Numbered from the stretch's first letter, positions 24,915-37,177 are shown. The stretch: 64,000 bases of DNA from Pocillopora verrucosa (GCF_036669915.1 NC_089316.1:2858743-2922742), one strand, 5' to 3'. Numbers and translations are program-made. Notes: generated by a model from the sequence alone, not told the origin.

Positions 24915-25081
24915 GAACCCTTCGACTCCCATGAGTGACCCAAAAGAGAATTACTTCTTACAGTGTCAATGCAATATCAAGCAGATAAGAAAGGACAGAT
25001 CGACGTTGATTCAATACCAAATTCTCCAAACTAATTCTGTGGCAGACAGTAAGGAGAATTACCGACGAGTGAAAGGGTTAA
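24915..25081. repeat. MITE-like repeat (TTAACCCTTTAACTCCC family)
   Basis: It runs from aacccttcgactcccatgagtgac to gagtgaaagggttaa and lies 70 bp past the collagen stop codon, so it may form part of that gene's 3' UTR. Confidence 0.7.
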
Positions 25082-25294
25082 GTAGGCTGTTCCAAGCCCT
25101 TACTCGGTGAAGGCGAGTGAAAGAGCGACGTTTTTTAACTTTTTTTTTCTTTCGGCATTTTGGTGGGAGAGTAAAAGAGACCTCTGCTCCTAAATTCTTA
25201 TTCTTCTTTCGATCATCCGCCTCTCTGTTTTCACACTCTCCGTAATCTAGGTTCCACTCACATCATTCCCTCGGCCTCCATTACGGTGCTTGTC

Positions 25295-25370
25295 CATTTT
25301 TCTACCCATTCATCCATCCATCCATCTATCTATCCATCTATTCACTCATCTATTTATCCATCCACCCACT
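25295..25370. repeat. (CATC)n / (CATCTAT)n simple repeat
   Basis: Microsatellite of catccatccatctatctatccat type. Confidence 0.8.
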
Positions 25371-25376
25371 TTTTTA

Positions 25377-25645
25377 GATCCAAAAAAAGCCTTTGACACG
25401 GTATACCACCAGCCTTTGTTTACTATAAATCAGAGTATACCGGAGTGCGTGGCCATGCCTTAAAATGGTGTAAATTTTACACCGTAAACACTCTTATTTA
25501 TTAAAAGGATTTCAGATCGTACATGTAAACGGAGTACTCTTCTAAAGAAGCCACTCTATGGTGTGGAGTTCCCCATGTCAAGGGTCGAAGCGTGGGCCAC
25601 TTTTATTTCTAATACAGGTAAATAATCTTACCAACATTAAACAAT
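25377..25645 (+). pseudogene. Non-LTR retrotransposon reverse-transcriptase relic
   Basis: Read across frames, the plus strand shows fragments in the order expected of a LINE reverse transcriptase: 'DPKKAFDTV' (the DLxKAFDTV block), then 'YTGVRGHALKW' (YGVRGxALxW), then a 'GVP' block followed by a degenerate remnant of the QGSxLGPLLF block. Stops and frameshifts separate the pieces and both ends are missing, so it is dead. It is followed directly by a MITE-like element. Confidence 0.65.
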
Positions 25646-25870
25646 TATTCACCGAAGTTGAGGTGAATAGTGATATCCAACACTTTCACCGACACTGATG
25701 AATACTTGTTTTGTTACATACCACACAGATACTAAAGAATAAGTCCATCTCTTTTAAAATACCAATAAATATCGGCTGTCGGAGGTGAACAATTCTTTCT
25801 ATTCCCTTCCGCACCAGCTAATCAGCTGCGAAAAAGGCATTTTTCACTTGTGTGGTATATACTAACCGAT
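25645..25870. repeat. MITE-like element of the 'TATTCACC' family
   Basis: From 'ttattcaccgaagttgaggtgaatagtg' to 'tttttcacttgtgtggtatatactaa'. It shares its parts with the palindrome-bearing repeats in the MS4A spacers and the 15.6-17.7 kb duplication (vicinity of gtgaatagtggtgg and ttcacctgtrtggtata). Confidence 0.6.
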
Positions 25871-25919
25871 TGACTATCTTACCTCAAGAATGTAAGCAGA
25901 TGATACTAATATGACTGTT

Positions 25920-26175
25920 ACTGCCTTCAGCATCCTAAGGATGCAGCAGGCAGTAAAGACAAGCAGTAATGCTGTAGGCAGTAATTAGATCCTCAATCTA
26001 AAGACAGATTATATGTGAGCAGGATCAAGGCTGAGAGTGGCGACTCTCATCCCACAAAACTCATCCTTCAAAACTACATTACTGCAGGCAGTAATGCAGG
26101 CAGTAATACTGCAGGCAGTGATTAGATCCTGAGTCTTAAGACAGATTATATGTGAGCAAGATCAAGGTAGAGAGT
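25920..26175. repeat. Local direct repeat with 'gcaggcagtaat' motif
   Basis: Two copies of 'cagtaattagatcct..aatctaaagacagattatatgtgagcaggatcaagg' (about 25976-26032 and 26115-26168), each preceded by several gcaggcagtaat units. No coding content. Confidence 0.7.
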
Positions 26176-26909
26176 AGAAAATTCATGGGAGGTTAACCTT
26201 ATGTTTAGGCATGACCCGGATCTTAATCCAGGGAATTTGAATGAAAATAACGGTTGACCTTCAAGTAATTTAATATTCTTTACCGAAAGGTATGCCATGC
26301 AATAGGCTAGGATATATATATACATATATATATATATATTTATTGAGTAATGTAAATATGATTTATTCTACGATGGTTCCAAACATTGTCCAACTGAATA
26401 CATTAACCTTTCACAAAGACAGAACAATAAGCTGCAAATTTATTAATTATTAATTAAGTTTTCCTTGCAGCTAACTGCACATTCTAGTTGTAAAATACAA
26501 TCATTTTATTGTTATTATTGTCTTTAATTGCACGATATTTAATTTGACAGAGATGTAACAAAAAACAAAAAATAAAAAACAATTACAAAACAACTACAAA
26601 AAAACAGAGTAATAAACTGCGAACAATAACAGTAACAAAGCCTCGCTACAGAACTGGAGTAATAGATAAAAATATTCCTATTGCCACAGTTTCCAAGCTT
26701 ACGTCTTCTTCATATATATTTTTTTTTAATTGTGACTCAAATCCTTGGGCGTACAGCTAACTGACACTTCCTCATCGTGGTAAAGAAAGAAATTTAAGCA
26801 CGGATGGAACCCCCTTCCCCCTCCCTATAATTTGGTTTCGATATTTCCAAATATTTCATAACAAATGGAAGAAAGGTAAGCAAGATATTCTGCAAGGGGT
26901 CCGTACGTG

Positions 26910-27476
26910 ATGTCGATGCTTTCTGAAGCCCATTTCCGCTACTTTGCGCTCTATGATAAAAAGAAGGACCTCTTCATCTATTGTAATATCCCCTCTCCAA
27001 AATGAAGCAATTGAAAGATTGCCAAACAGTTTTCGATGAATTACAAAAAGGCCCTTGGGAATTTACCACCGTCCGCGTTGCGTTCAAGGCGACATTCGAT
27101 GAGCTGGGGTGACGCAAACGTAATGAAAGTCACAGCTCATTATTTTGCCTGCATATCACATCAATCTAACTGTGCTCCAAAAGCCCTGAATGTTATACTA
27201 TTTATGATGGCGGATTGCCTTAGCTACGATCAATACTAATGAGGCGAGGTAAAGCAAGCGAATATGAGGTAATGCCATGCCCTTCAAAAAGTAGACCACC
27301 ATGCAAGAAAATATTTTGAAGATGTTGACAAAAATATTACAGTCGTAAGATTCGACAGTGACATTTGTTCCGAATATAAAAGATCGGGTAAAAGGTCACC
27401 TTGCAAAAATTTGAGCAAAGCTAAGGAGTACTTGGAGTCGATGAAAGAGATACTTGAATCTTTGGAATGGAAATAA
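26910..27476 (+). pseudogene. Intronless, frameshifted coding relic of unknown family
   Basis: Three overlapping plus-strand frames carry protein-like sequence in succession. First comes MSMLSEAHFRYFALYDKKKD (from 26910), then a segment containing 'CQTVFDELQKGPWEFTTVRVA', then one containing 'VTAHYFACISHQSNCAPKAL', then an acidic/basic segment with 'KYFEDVDKNITVVRFDSDI' that ends at a TAA at 27474-27476. Each switch needs a frameshift, and a stop separates the last part. No introns or splice sites explain the switches. I read it as a decayed copy, possibly processed, of a gene for a protein of about 190 residues. I do not recognise the family. Confidence 0.4.
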
Positions 27477-30316
27477 TTACTTTGCAGTATATATATATAC
27501 ATATTTTTTATTTGCGTGCATCAAATGTTGGCTTGTGAAATTCGCAGGATACAGTGAAAAACACACTTCCTCCTTTCCTTCTTGTTTGATAAAGATGTGT
27601 ACAAATTCCCGTTTTTTTTTGTTTTTTTTTTAACAATCTTAGCCCCGAATTAAAGGGCGGACTGAACTATTTCTACTTATTTTCCCTTTACCGAGAGAGG
27701 GTAGGTTTTATAACCTTAATTTATTTCACGTTTTTATTAAGTCCTCGTCAGCAAACGGTGAGCTCTGCGTCGTCGTGTGGTTGCATGTTTAATGCAAGAG
27801 TTATCTCTGCGACCTGAGATCGCCACCGTCAAAGGTCAGTCACGATATCGACTGGGACGAGGGTATTTATCCTTGGTAAAGAGTCCGTGGACATCGAAAA
27901 CAAACTCAAAGAAGCTGTTCACATCAAAGACCAACGTCCAACGTCAAACAGAGGTGGAGGCTTTAAATTATCCGCTATTATCAACTACTTGTCGATAAAC
28001 AAACGTCAAATAACCATGTGGTAACGCAGAGATCACTCTGGTGATGAAGACTGCGAGATAAGGTTGACAGCTACTTTTTTTTTCAGTATTTCAGACATTG
28101 TGCCGTTAAGCCCAGATCAATGAGTTGAACAGTCACATATGACATCAGTTTTCATGAACTTGCCGTTATCACTGTAATCATGGCAACCATCCAGTTCATT
28201 TATTATTAAAATAACTTTAAATGTTTTAGTAAATGTGAATTGTTATGAAACAAGCTAAGCATTTTTTTTTTCTGAGAACGTCGTCCAATAGCGAAGGGCT
28301 TCCTACTTTTCTGTCAGTATTGTTTATAGTATATATAGTATAACCTTAATGTTACTTGTTAATTAATTCGTGGTTAATTCTTGATTGGACATTAGAATTA
28401 AATTCCAGATGTTTAAGGCACTTTTCGGGTTCCAGAATCCGGAACGGAAATGGACTAGTTCTTAGCTATGTAACCCGTGATTCTACTCCTCACCAATATG
28501 GCTTCCGCGGTCTGTAAAATGACCGGGTCTTTCGATAAACGGGTCCCCGGGTCCTATTCACACGTTTGTGCATAAAATTGATTTTGGCCAATAAACAACA
28601 ATTGTCAAAAGTTATTAAAGTATGATGCACAACTGGCTTTCTTTCAATAGAGATCGACTAAACTCTATAACTCAGGAAACATGAAAGTTATAATTATCAC
28701 TTTAGATACTTAGAACATGTAGAGCCGCCCATGATTGTTCTAATCCATTAGAAATGGCTTACTAAGGCAGTCATATGTAATATTATTACATATTTAGGAG
28801 AGTATGTGTAGAAATTTCAATTTCTTGTATTGTAATACGCGGGAGACACCGAGTAGATGCTTGTGGTGAATTAAACATATTGTAATAAGGAATTGGTCAA
28901 CTAATAAAATGAAACACAGTTTTTGTGGTTAAATGTTAACAGTTGTCATAGATATTCCCTTGCATCTCTTGCACCCCACCTCCTTTTAATCTCACCATTT
29001 TTTTGACCTTGAATAGAAAAATTGACGCATGCACCAAGCACGCCCTGAGGAGTAACTTTTCATCTGACACTAGCTCAGTATGTTACACTTGCAATCATAT
29101 TATCTTCCTATCAACTTTATTGGTCTCATTTAGTAATTCAATGGCAGAAATGAAAAGAATAAAAGGGATTGCACGAATAGGAAAAGTATCCCATGTAAGG
29201 CGTAACCCAAAATCTGAGTAAAAAAATCTCATAATAAATTTAAATTTTAATAAAATTACATTAAATCTAATTAATTACTAATACTGCACAGTATAGTGCA
29301 ATAAAAATCAGTCGGATAGAAATTAAGAGCGATGGCAAGGGTAGTTACTGGAGAGGAACCAGGTGCAGGGCATGTCAATATTGTAAATAGTGTCTAGTAG
29401 TGTAAAATACTTTTTAAACGTACTTGGACCAGAAAACTTGTCATGAGGGGCAATATTGCAGATAATGTTCCAGGGTTTTACAATTCTATTGAAAAATGAG
29501 ACCTAGAAAGTTGCGTTTTTACCGTGAGCAGGTTTTAGTACGAGGGTAGGGTTCTTAGAACGAGATCGGCCTTATGTGACAAAATTAACATATCGACTAA
29601 CATTTATGCAGTAGTGTAGTTTGATCGTTCGGGTGAGTGTAGTCCTAATATTTATGTCGGTATATCCGGAAATTCAATTATAGAGAAAGACAAGATCTCT
29701 GAGTTCCCGGTCTTTGAATTTGGAGGCGTTAAACTTTATATTTGATTCATGACTCCAGGTGTTCATTATGTATACTGCAATCCCATCGGCCAACTATGCA
29801 AGTTTTCGTTCACTGTATTTTAAGTAAAGGCCAAGACATTTTCTAAAAATTGCGAGTTTCTTGTCCAGGGAACTAACAAAAGTTTCTAATTAATGAAGAA
29901 TACTATTTACTATTGTCTAGCGCGCGCTTTTCTTATAATTATGTATATAAAGTCGCGCCCTAATTATGTGCATGCAAATGATATCATAAAGATCATAAAG
30001 AATTTGAGGTCACGTGATTAATTACTCAGCTGACTGGGTTTGGTTTAGTCTGGTTCTCGTCGGTCATAGCACTTTGCTCAGTCCTTTAAGTATGTCCTTG
30101 AATGATTTCTCGTTCGTATCCCCTGTCTTCCTCTACCAATCGTAAAGTGCCTAATATCACTTTGACGCCAGCTGTGTCATCAGTTCTCTGAATCGAAATA
30201 TCTCTCTAAAGTGGGCATCTAAACTATTCTGTTATCGAGGCTTTCAAAACATAAAAGTTGACTTTTGAGATTTTGCATATTTTTCATGTTCTAATAATAT
30301 CTACCTCTACTAATAG
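27477..30316. other. Intergenic region, no feature recognised
   Basis: AT-rich, with a short (TA)n stretch at 27489-27500. Open frames of 60-75 codons (for example 27777-27998 and 29003-29221) have no splice context or family likeness. The BTB gene's 3' UTR should lie near the right end, but no AATAAA was found close to its stop. Confidence 0.5.
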
Positions 30317-30955
30317 TTAGCTGGGGTGTTCTTTTCTTCTAACGGTAACTCTAAAACCGCAGTGACCACAGGTTACTGGCTCCTCAAGTCTTTGAATGAT
30401 TCCTTCCAAGATTTGTTTGTAAATCTGTGGCTCGATTTGATTAAACATCTCATGCCTCTTAATATCATCCAACCGTAAGTGGTTAATAGCTTTCTCGACA
30501 CTGATTTTAAGAAGTTTCTCAAAGTTACAGGTTTGTGCAAATATCATGTCTGCCATGAAGGTATTTCCTGGTGCATTTCTTATCCTTTTGACGATATGTT
30601 CCTCGCACTTCTTATAAATAGCTTCTATTTGATACTCTCGAGCGAGCCTGAGCAAAGATTGGCAATTGGCGTCGTTGATGGCATTTAGAGTTTCGCCAGA
30701 TACAGTGGAATAAATGAGCAGCAAAAGTTCCTTGAACTCACTCGCCTTTTTGCCCGGAAGAGGAATCTCGCTCAAGTTCTTTTCTTTAAACCCTGACAAG
30801 AACATCGTCTTAAACACAGGCGACCATTGTGCAAGAATATACCGGTGGACGTGGAATTTTTTATCTTCGACCACAAAAACTACGTCACTAAACAACAAGG
30901 ACTCTGAAAAATCAGGTCGATCACTTGATTTTTTAGAAATTTTCCAAGTAGCCAT
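30317..30955 (-). CDS. BTB/POZ-domain protein, single exon
   Basis: One uninterrupted frame of 212 residues. I start at the ATG at 30955 (cacgATGGCT, good context); the frame stays open for 16 more codons upstream to an ATG at 31003. The BTB fold covers roughly residues 15-115, with the hallmark 'FSDVVFVVEDKKFHVHRYIL', 'SPVFKTMFLSGFKE' and 'FKELLLLIYS'. Helical sequence follows, resembling the start of a BACK or BATH-type C-terminal region. The tail holds a Cys-x-x-Cys pair (CGHCGF). There is no MATH, Kelch or zinc-finger array. BTB proteins of this kind dimerise and often act as substrate adaptors for Cullin-3 ubiquitin ligases; that role is inferred. Lack of introns, in a window where other genes are split, could mean an old retrocopy, but the frame is intact. 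Confidence 0.85.
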   Translation of the reverse strand: MATWKISKKSSDRPDFSESLLFSDVVFVVEDKKFHVHRYILAQWSPVFKTMFLSGFKEKNLSEIPLPGKKASEFKELLLLIYSTVSGETLNAINDANCQSLLRLAREYQIEAIYKKCEEHIVKRIRNAPGNTFMADMIFAQTCNFEKLLKISVEKAINHLRLDDIKRHEMFNQIEPQIYKQILEGIIQRLEEPVTCGHCGFRVTVRRKEHPS

Positions 30956-31860
30956 CGTGGACCGATAAAATGAGACAGGAAACAGGTAATTGGGAAGAAA
31001 CACAAGGAATCAACGTAACTCACAGTTAGCGAAATCGAAAGGCGCAAACCATAATACAAGCGTGAACTCTTGCATGAAATTATACTGAGTGGAGGGCTTA
31101 AATGAACAGTGTCACCGTGGCGTATTTGTTTTCTCAGTCGCGCACAAAACATTTTGAGTAAGGAAGTCTATGGTGCATAAGGGACTTTCCCAAAGAAATG
31201 AGTCACCAGATTGCTATTGTTCTCACTTGTAAAGTTTGTTAGTAAAAGAAAATCCTATTTAAATTTTGCTCGCATACCATTGCGTGACATTCTCAGAAAA
31301 ACAGGAAGTTCATAATGTGATGAAATAAACTGGTTAGCATCTGTGTATCTTTCACTTCTCAGGAGCTGATTTTATGCACCATACATTAGGCACTTGCTGA
31401 TTGGTCGAAAGAATCCTGCGACTGTTACATGACCTAACAATAGCAATCCTATGACTGTCATCTTTTAGGGTTTCTTTGGCAACCAAGATTTAAAAGCTTC
31501 ATTTGCATATACCTTAGGAAAGGGACTGTGCCCTCAATGAGCGAGGTTTTTTTAAATTTTTCACCATTACATATGCTTGGGTAGCACTGCAATGTCAGGT
31601 GATACTTTCTAATTTTCATTGCTTTGTCTTGTGGTATGTAGATTTGGAGCTGAGGGTAACTAAGACGAAACGCTCCGAAGAAGGGCTGACGCTCGAAACT
31701 CCAGCTTTGAACCTTTTTTCGGTGGCCCATTATTTACATTATCAACTCGGTTGATAACACCAAAACTATCTTTTTTCTCGTAGTTAGCCTTGATTTCTGC
31801 TGTAGAGTGGGCTCACTTACTGAGCAGCGGCTGTTTAACAAGCCTGACAAGTACTCTTAT
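30956..31860. other. Upstream flank of the BTB gene
   Basis: It should contain the BTB promoter and 5' UTR. Around 31470-31745 lies a dispersed repeat ('cgaagaagggctgacgctcgaaac ... ggtggccca') that also appears in part near 46520-46580. No coding sequence. Confidence 0.45.
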
Positions 31861-32058
31861 CTCGAGCCAAGGGTTATTTTGGCTCCTAGTCAGCGGTATG
31901 GTCGCCAATGGCGAGATATTATCTACTCACTACATATTATGTCCTTTTCTTACTATAACGTACAGTGAAGTCCATAATAATTACCCTTACATGACGTACT
32001 TACGCAAATAATGTCGACCATACCGCTGACAAGGAGCCAAATTAACCCTGGGCTCGAG
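31861..32058. repeat. Inverted repeat, 44-bp arms, 110-bp loop
   Basis: The arm at 31861-31904 (ctcgagccaagggtt...) is the reverse complement of 32015-32058 with about three mismatches. The right arm is also the first part of the segmental duplication that recurs at 35598, where the left arm is absent. Confidence 0.75.
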
Positions 32059-33760
32059 ATTGGTAATACTCTTCAAAGAAAGCTTGGGCTACCGTTCTAT
32101 GTCGTAATCTTTTTCACTTTAGCAGCAAAAAACTCTTTTTCTTTTCTCTGTACTGTGTTCACTGTAATTGTTGTTTTGTTTTGTTCTTGTTTATTGTGAT
32201 TGTTATTATTTTTGCTCAACCATGGCGAAATGTTTGATCAACATTATTACTATCAGTGATATCATACATTCCATGACCAAATAGGGGAAAGAAAACTAAA
32301 ACACTTGGCTTTCAAAACTGATTTTAAAAACACTTGCCGATATCGATGGATACGGTGATAAAACGCTTGTTGCACACGTTATACCATGAACTAGTCCTCC
32401 TACAACAAAGAGTGTTTAGTTTTGTATTTCGTAAGACAATGGACTTCATGGCATGTCGAATATTTCCTACGCTGGATGAGAGATTTTCCAGACCTAATAC
32501 CTTCTCGTAAAAGGCGTTCCCACTGTTGTCTTAGTGATAAATCATTTGAATCACTTGAGAACACCGCAAAAAAACGCGTTCCGGCTTGTGGGCGAGACTG
32601 AACGATTTCACGGGAAAATTTTGCGCTTCCTTCTGTCACCTTTCCCGAAGCATTGGATAACAAAGACTTTGTATTCGCAATCAGGAAAAAGACAAACTTA
32701 TTTTTCGTGCATATGAAGCGCAGAAAAAAAAAAAGATTCACAAAACTAGATCATTTGTTTAAGTTCAGAGTTCTGTTTGGAGTTCGGCTTAATTTCCGAA
32801 CTAAAGGCGACTTGAAATTGAGGCATACCTCTGAATCAAACCTATTAATTTGGGGGTAATCAGCAATCGAACGTCAAAACTTCACCTTTGTCATCAAATT
32901 GTCAGCAAAGCCCACACTGCCGAGTTTTCCTATGACCGCATAAAATTTCAAGCCAACGATTAAAGCTGAATTTTTCTTTCAAGATCAGAAATACATCAAC
33001 TTCCGAGGTTTTGAGAATGTAAAACGTGATCGTTGAGCTTGTGCTTGTCTGTATAAAAATTTGAAAGAGGTTCCGTCTGACTGACTCTCTTAAAAAGATT
33101 ATGAAGTCAAATGTATGGCAGATTACTTCAGCTCAAGGTCTATAAACGGTTAATTATAAACGATGCATACGTCAAGTATAAAATATCTAATAGCACTTCA
33201 AGGTTGTCCGCAAATATTCAACAAAAAGCTCCAAATAGATTCTTTCTTTATTAAGTATCAAATCATATATTAAAACATTTCTGATATCGTTATTTACCAA
33301 AAGAATCACGAAGTCAAATGTATAGCTGCCGCATGCAATCATTTGGCAGATTACTTCATTTCTAGGTCCACAAGCGGTTAATTATAAACGATGCATACGT
33401 CAAGTATGAAATGTCTAATTAAATAGCTCGTCGCGTCATAGGTTGTCCGCAAATATTTGACAAAAATCTATCAATAGATTCTTTCTTCATTACGTATCCA
33501 ATAATGTAATCAGCATATATTAAGCATTTCTGATGTTATTTGCAAAGAGAAATACTATTTACGATGGTATTAGTATTACAGGGATCTTATAATTCGAGAA
33601 CTTTTTCACGGTTTCTTTACAAACGGAACGAAGGTACAATATTTTCCAAGCCTACACAAATACTGCAACATCTGGCAGTCGACTTAAACAAAAGATGTGT
33701 TGATTTATATTAATAGATGTGTGGTATCCATGCACTTAAAAACGTCAATGTTTCTTTCAC
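32013..33760. repeat. Segmental duplication, copy 1
   Basis: Matches 35598-37055 in the same orientation, from 'accataccgctgacaaggagcc' through 'gatatcgatggatacggtgataaaa' to 'cacttaaaaacgtcaatgtttctttc'. It is longer than copy 2 because a sub-block of about 220 bp is doubled here (33095-33300 and 33305-33560). A minus-strand frame is present in both copies (32400-32741 and 35969-36190), but its differences fall freely at all codon positions, so I treat it as non-coding. Confidence 0.75.
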
Positions 33761-33853
33761 TTTCTGTAATTGAGAAATATCAAGAACCACCATAGAATAC
33801 TTATTAATTAAAAGAAGCATTGAGTTAAACACAAAATCATACCCCGTTATAAA

Positions 33854-34040
33854 GAGGGTCTCAATGGGATGATGGCTTTTACGAGAAACGGTTAAAATTT
33901 TAGCCATTTTACGGCTAACGGTTTATATCTTTCCATTATTCTTACCAGAGAATTTTTTACGGTTAATTTTTTTACGACTTATTGTGGATAGGCCCTAAAA
34001 AATTTGTCAACGGCAAACGGTAGATCCCATTGAGACTCTC
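33854..34040. repeat. MITE with 16-bp terminal inverted repeats
   Basis: The 187-bp element is bounded by gagggtctcaatggga and its inverted partner tcccattgagactctc (one mismatch). Inside are several 'gccattttacggctaacggtt' motifs. A relative in opposite orientation lies at 54600-54778, ending ccccattaagaccctcc. I could not identify a target-site duplication. Confidence 0.7.
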
Positions 34041-35597
34041 ATCACCAGTTTCCGCGCGGCGCAGATCCTGTATTTTCTTATCATTATTATTTTGTAATTA
34101 TCGTTTGTCTGCTTTATTTCATATCCCTTCTTTATCATTACTTTTTTATTTCATTTCCACTCCTCCAATATAGGTCAAGTTAGGAAGGAAGATTACTCCA
34201 AGTCATACTGACCCTTTCACTTTGCAGTTCTAAGCAGACACTCTCTCTATTGAGTTCCATATATACCTCTTCTAGTTGCTACTCCAGAAAATTCCCCGTC
34301 TGATCAATTCAGTATTCTTCGGTTGATTATTTTTCCATTTTAATTATCTGTTTACTTAATATTTATTTGATTTCTACAGCGCCTTTGGAAATGAAAGGCG
34401 CACTAGAATCCCTTTCTTGCGTGACGAAATTTAGACTATTGTTGATTCGTTGTGAACATTACGCAGTCACGCAAACCTCCTCAGGAGGTGGAAATGGCTT
34501 AGCTTTCTGCACGGTTGCACGGCAATACACTGAGTTGCCAATAGCTGCCATGGTGATACCTGGACTGGTCTTTATGTTAGCTAGGCATCTTGGCAAGGAA
34601 ATGCAGGCGTTTGATTTAAATTTCAACAAACAAAGATTACATATTTATTGAGTAATGTAGATTCATTTCATATATATTATAACATAAATACGGAAACATT
34701 CTAAAACAACACTAAGTCATGTGTAGAGAAATAGTTCTTGTTATCGATTAACAGAGGCAAAAGCTTGTTGTATATAGTTATTTAAGAACTGAGCTCGGCC
34801 TACTGCTCAGTGTCCAACCGCAATGTTCATTCAAGCTCATTCTAATAATTATAACGATAAAAATCGATGTGAGACGTTCAGTATCGATGTGAAACGTTCA
34901 GTTTAATGATAATCTGTACAGTTACGTGGTTTTTCGCAGTCTAGTCCTACCACGCACATCTATTTTGAATTGGGAATTGGACAATACAGAGTAAACATCT
35001 CGTATGTTTCTTAGAATATGTTGAATTAGTGTAAGTTTTTCCGAGAAACGTTGAATGGATATTTAATTCATACAGGAACTCAAGCAGACAGCAAAACGCA
35101 GAACCTTAACGCAAATTGTTCGCTAAAAAATCGGGCAAGAACATCATCTTGAATACAAGTTACCTCAAGGAAAGCATGTATTGATCAACAGACAATTTTT
35201 TTTATATTCAACGTACCACACAAAAACAAACAAAACAAAATAAAAAAACTATCACACCGGAATAACAATAACACTCGGAGAAATCGGATCGATCAATTTC
35301 TTTCTAAGCAGCCAGGCGAGCGGATCTTACTGTACATCGCAAAAGAACTCAAAGTACGGATTTAAATCAGGAACTGAGATAACAAGAGATACAAATGATT
35401 ATACAAGTGTTACATGTAAGTTTAGAATGCGTGACAAAGTGTAGAACTGGCGTTGCTCCCTCTGACTCATAAATCATTCAAGCGGATAATTGTCCGCAAC
35501 CTATGCGGGAACATAAGATAGATGTCTATTTATGTTACCTGACGTTTCTTTAGCAACCAAGATTTAAAAGCTTCTTTTGCATATTTTTCAGGAAAAA
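34041..35597. other. Intergenic region, no gene recognised
   Basis: Contains a 94-codon plus-strand frame at 34367-34651 without family likeness or splice context. At 35550-35590 there is a short repeat (gtttctttagcaaccaag) shared with about 31470. Confidence 0.5.
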
Positions 35598-37055
35598 AGA
35601 CGACTATACCGCTGACAAGGAGCCAAATTGACCCTGGGCTCGAGATTGGTGGGCTACAGTTCTAAGTCGTGATATTTTTCACTTTAGCAGCACAAAACCT
35701 TTTTTCTTTTCTCTGCACTGAGTTTATTGTAATTTTTAGTTTGTTTTGTTTTGTTTTTTATTATTGTGATTGTATTCATTTTTGTTCAGCCACGGCGAAA
35801 TGTTTGATTAACAATTAATATCAGTAATATTATACATTCAATGACCAAATAGGAGAAAGAAAACTAAAACAATTGGCTTTTAAAACTGATTTTAAAAACA
35901 CTTGCCGATATCGATGGATACGGTGATAAAATGCTTGTTGCACACGTTAATACCATGAAGTAATCCTCCTACAACAAATAGTGGTTAGTTTTGTATTTCG
36001 TAAGACAGTGGACTTTACGGCATGCGGAATATTTCCTACGCTGGATGAGAGATTTTCCAGACCTAGTACTTTCTCGTAAAAGGCGTTCCCACTGTTGTCT
36101 TAGTGATGACTTAGTGATTTCAACCACTTGAGAATACCGCCAAAAAAAAAAAAGCGTTCCAGCCTTGTGGGCGAGACTGAACGATTTCACGGGAAAATAT
36201 TGCGCTTCCTTCAGTCACCTTCCCCGAAGCTTTGGATAACAAAGACTTTTTATTCGCAATCAGGAAAAAGACTAGCTCATTTTTCGTGCATATGTAGCGC
36301 AGAAAAAAAAATCATTCACAAAACTAGATCATTTGTTTAAGTTCAGTTCCGTTTAGAGTTCGGCTTAATTTCCGAACTAAAGGCAACTTGAAATCGAGGC
36401 ATACCTCTGAATCAAACCTATTAATTTGGGGATAATCAGCAATCGAACGTCAATACTTCACCTTTGGCATCAAATTCTCAGAAAAGCCCACACTGTCGAG
36501 TCTTCCTATGACCGCATAAAATTTCAAGCCAACGGTTAAAGCTGAATTTTTCTTTCAAGATCAGAAATACATCAACTTCCGAAGTTTTGAGAATGTAAAA
36601 CGTGATCGTTGAGCTTGTGCTTGTCTGTATACAAATTTGGAAGAGGCTTCATCTGACTCTGTTAAAAAGATTATGAAGTCAAATGTATGGCAGATTACTT
36701 CAGCTCTATGGATATAAACGGTTAATTTTAAACGATGCATACGTCAAGTATAAAATATCTCATAGCACGTCATAGGTTGTCCGCAAATATTTAACAAAAA
36801 GCTCTAAATAGATATTTTTTTATTATGTATCAAATCATGTAATCAGCATATATTAAAACATTTCTGATATCGTTATTTACAAAAAGAAATACTATTTACA
36901 ATAATATCATTAATACAGATATCGCTATTATTCGAGCAGGTTTCTTTACAAACGGAACGTAGGTACAATATTTTCCAAGCCGACACAAATACTGCAACTT
37001 CCGGCACTTAACTTGTGGTTTCTATCCGTACACTTAAAAACGTCAATGTTTCTTT
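35598..37055. repeat. Segmental duplication, copy 2
   Basis: Same sequence as 32013-33760 but with the 220-bp sub-block once. It ends about 120 bp from the stop codon of the PH-domain gene, so it probably overlaps that gene's 3' UTR. Confidence 0.75.
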
Positions 37056-37177
37056 CCTTGCGGATTAAAAAAATCATCCAAAATGTATGTACAAAATATG
37101 ACCTGTATTTCAGTTGATAATTTAATTCACTGATGCAATCTCGTCTAAATAAAAAAAATGTAATGTTCTCTCGCCGA

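Noticed and set aside
32400-32741. Minus-strand frame shared by both segmental duplicates (also 35969-36190)
   Set aside because: The copies differ at many amino-acid positions and the N-terminal parts diverge by frameshift, so there is no sign of protein-level constraint.
34367-34651. 94-codon plus-strand frame between the BTB and PH genes
   Set aside because: No domain, no splice context and no second copy; starts within low-complexity AT-rich DNA.
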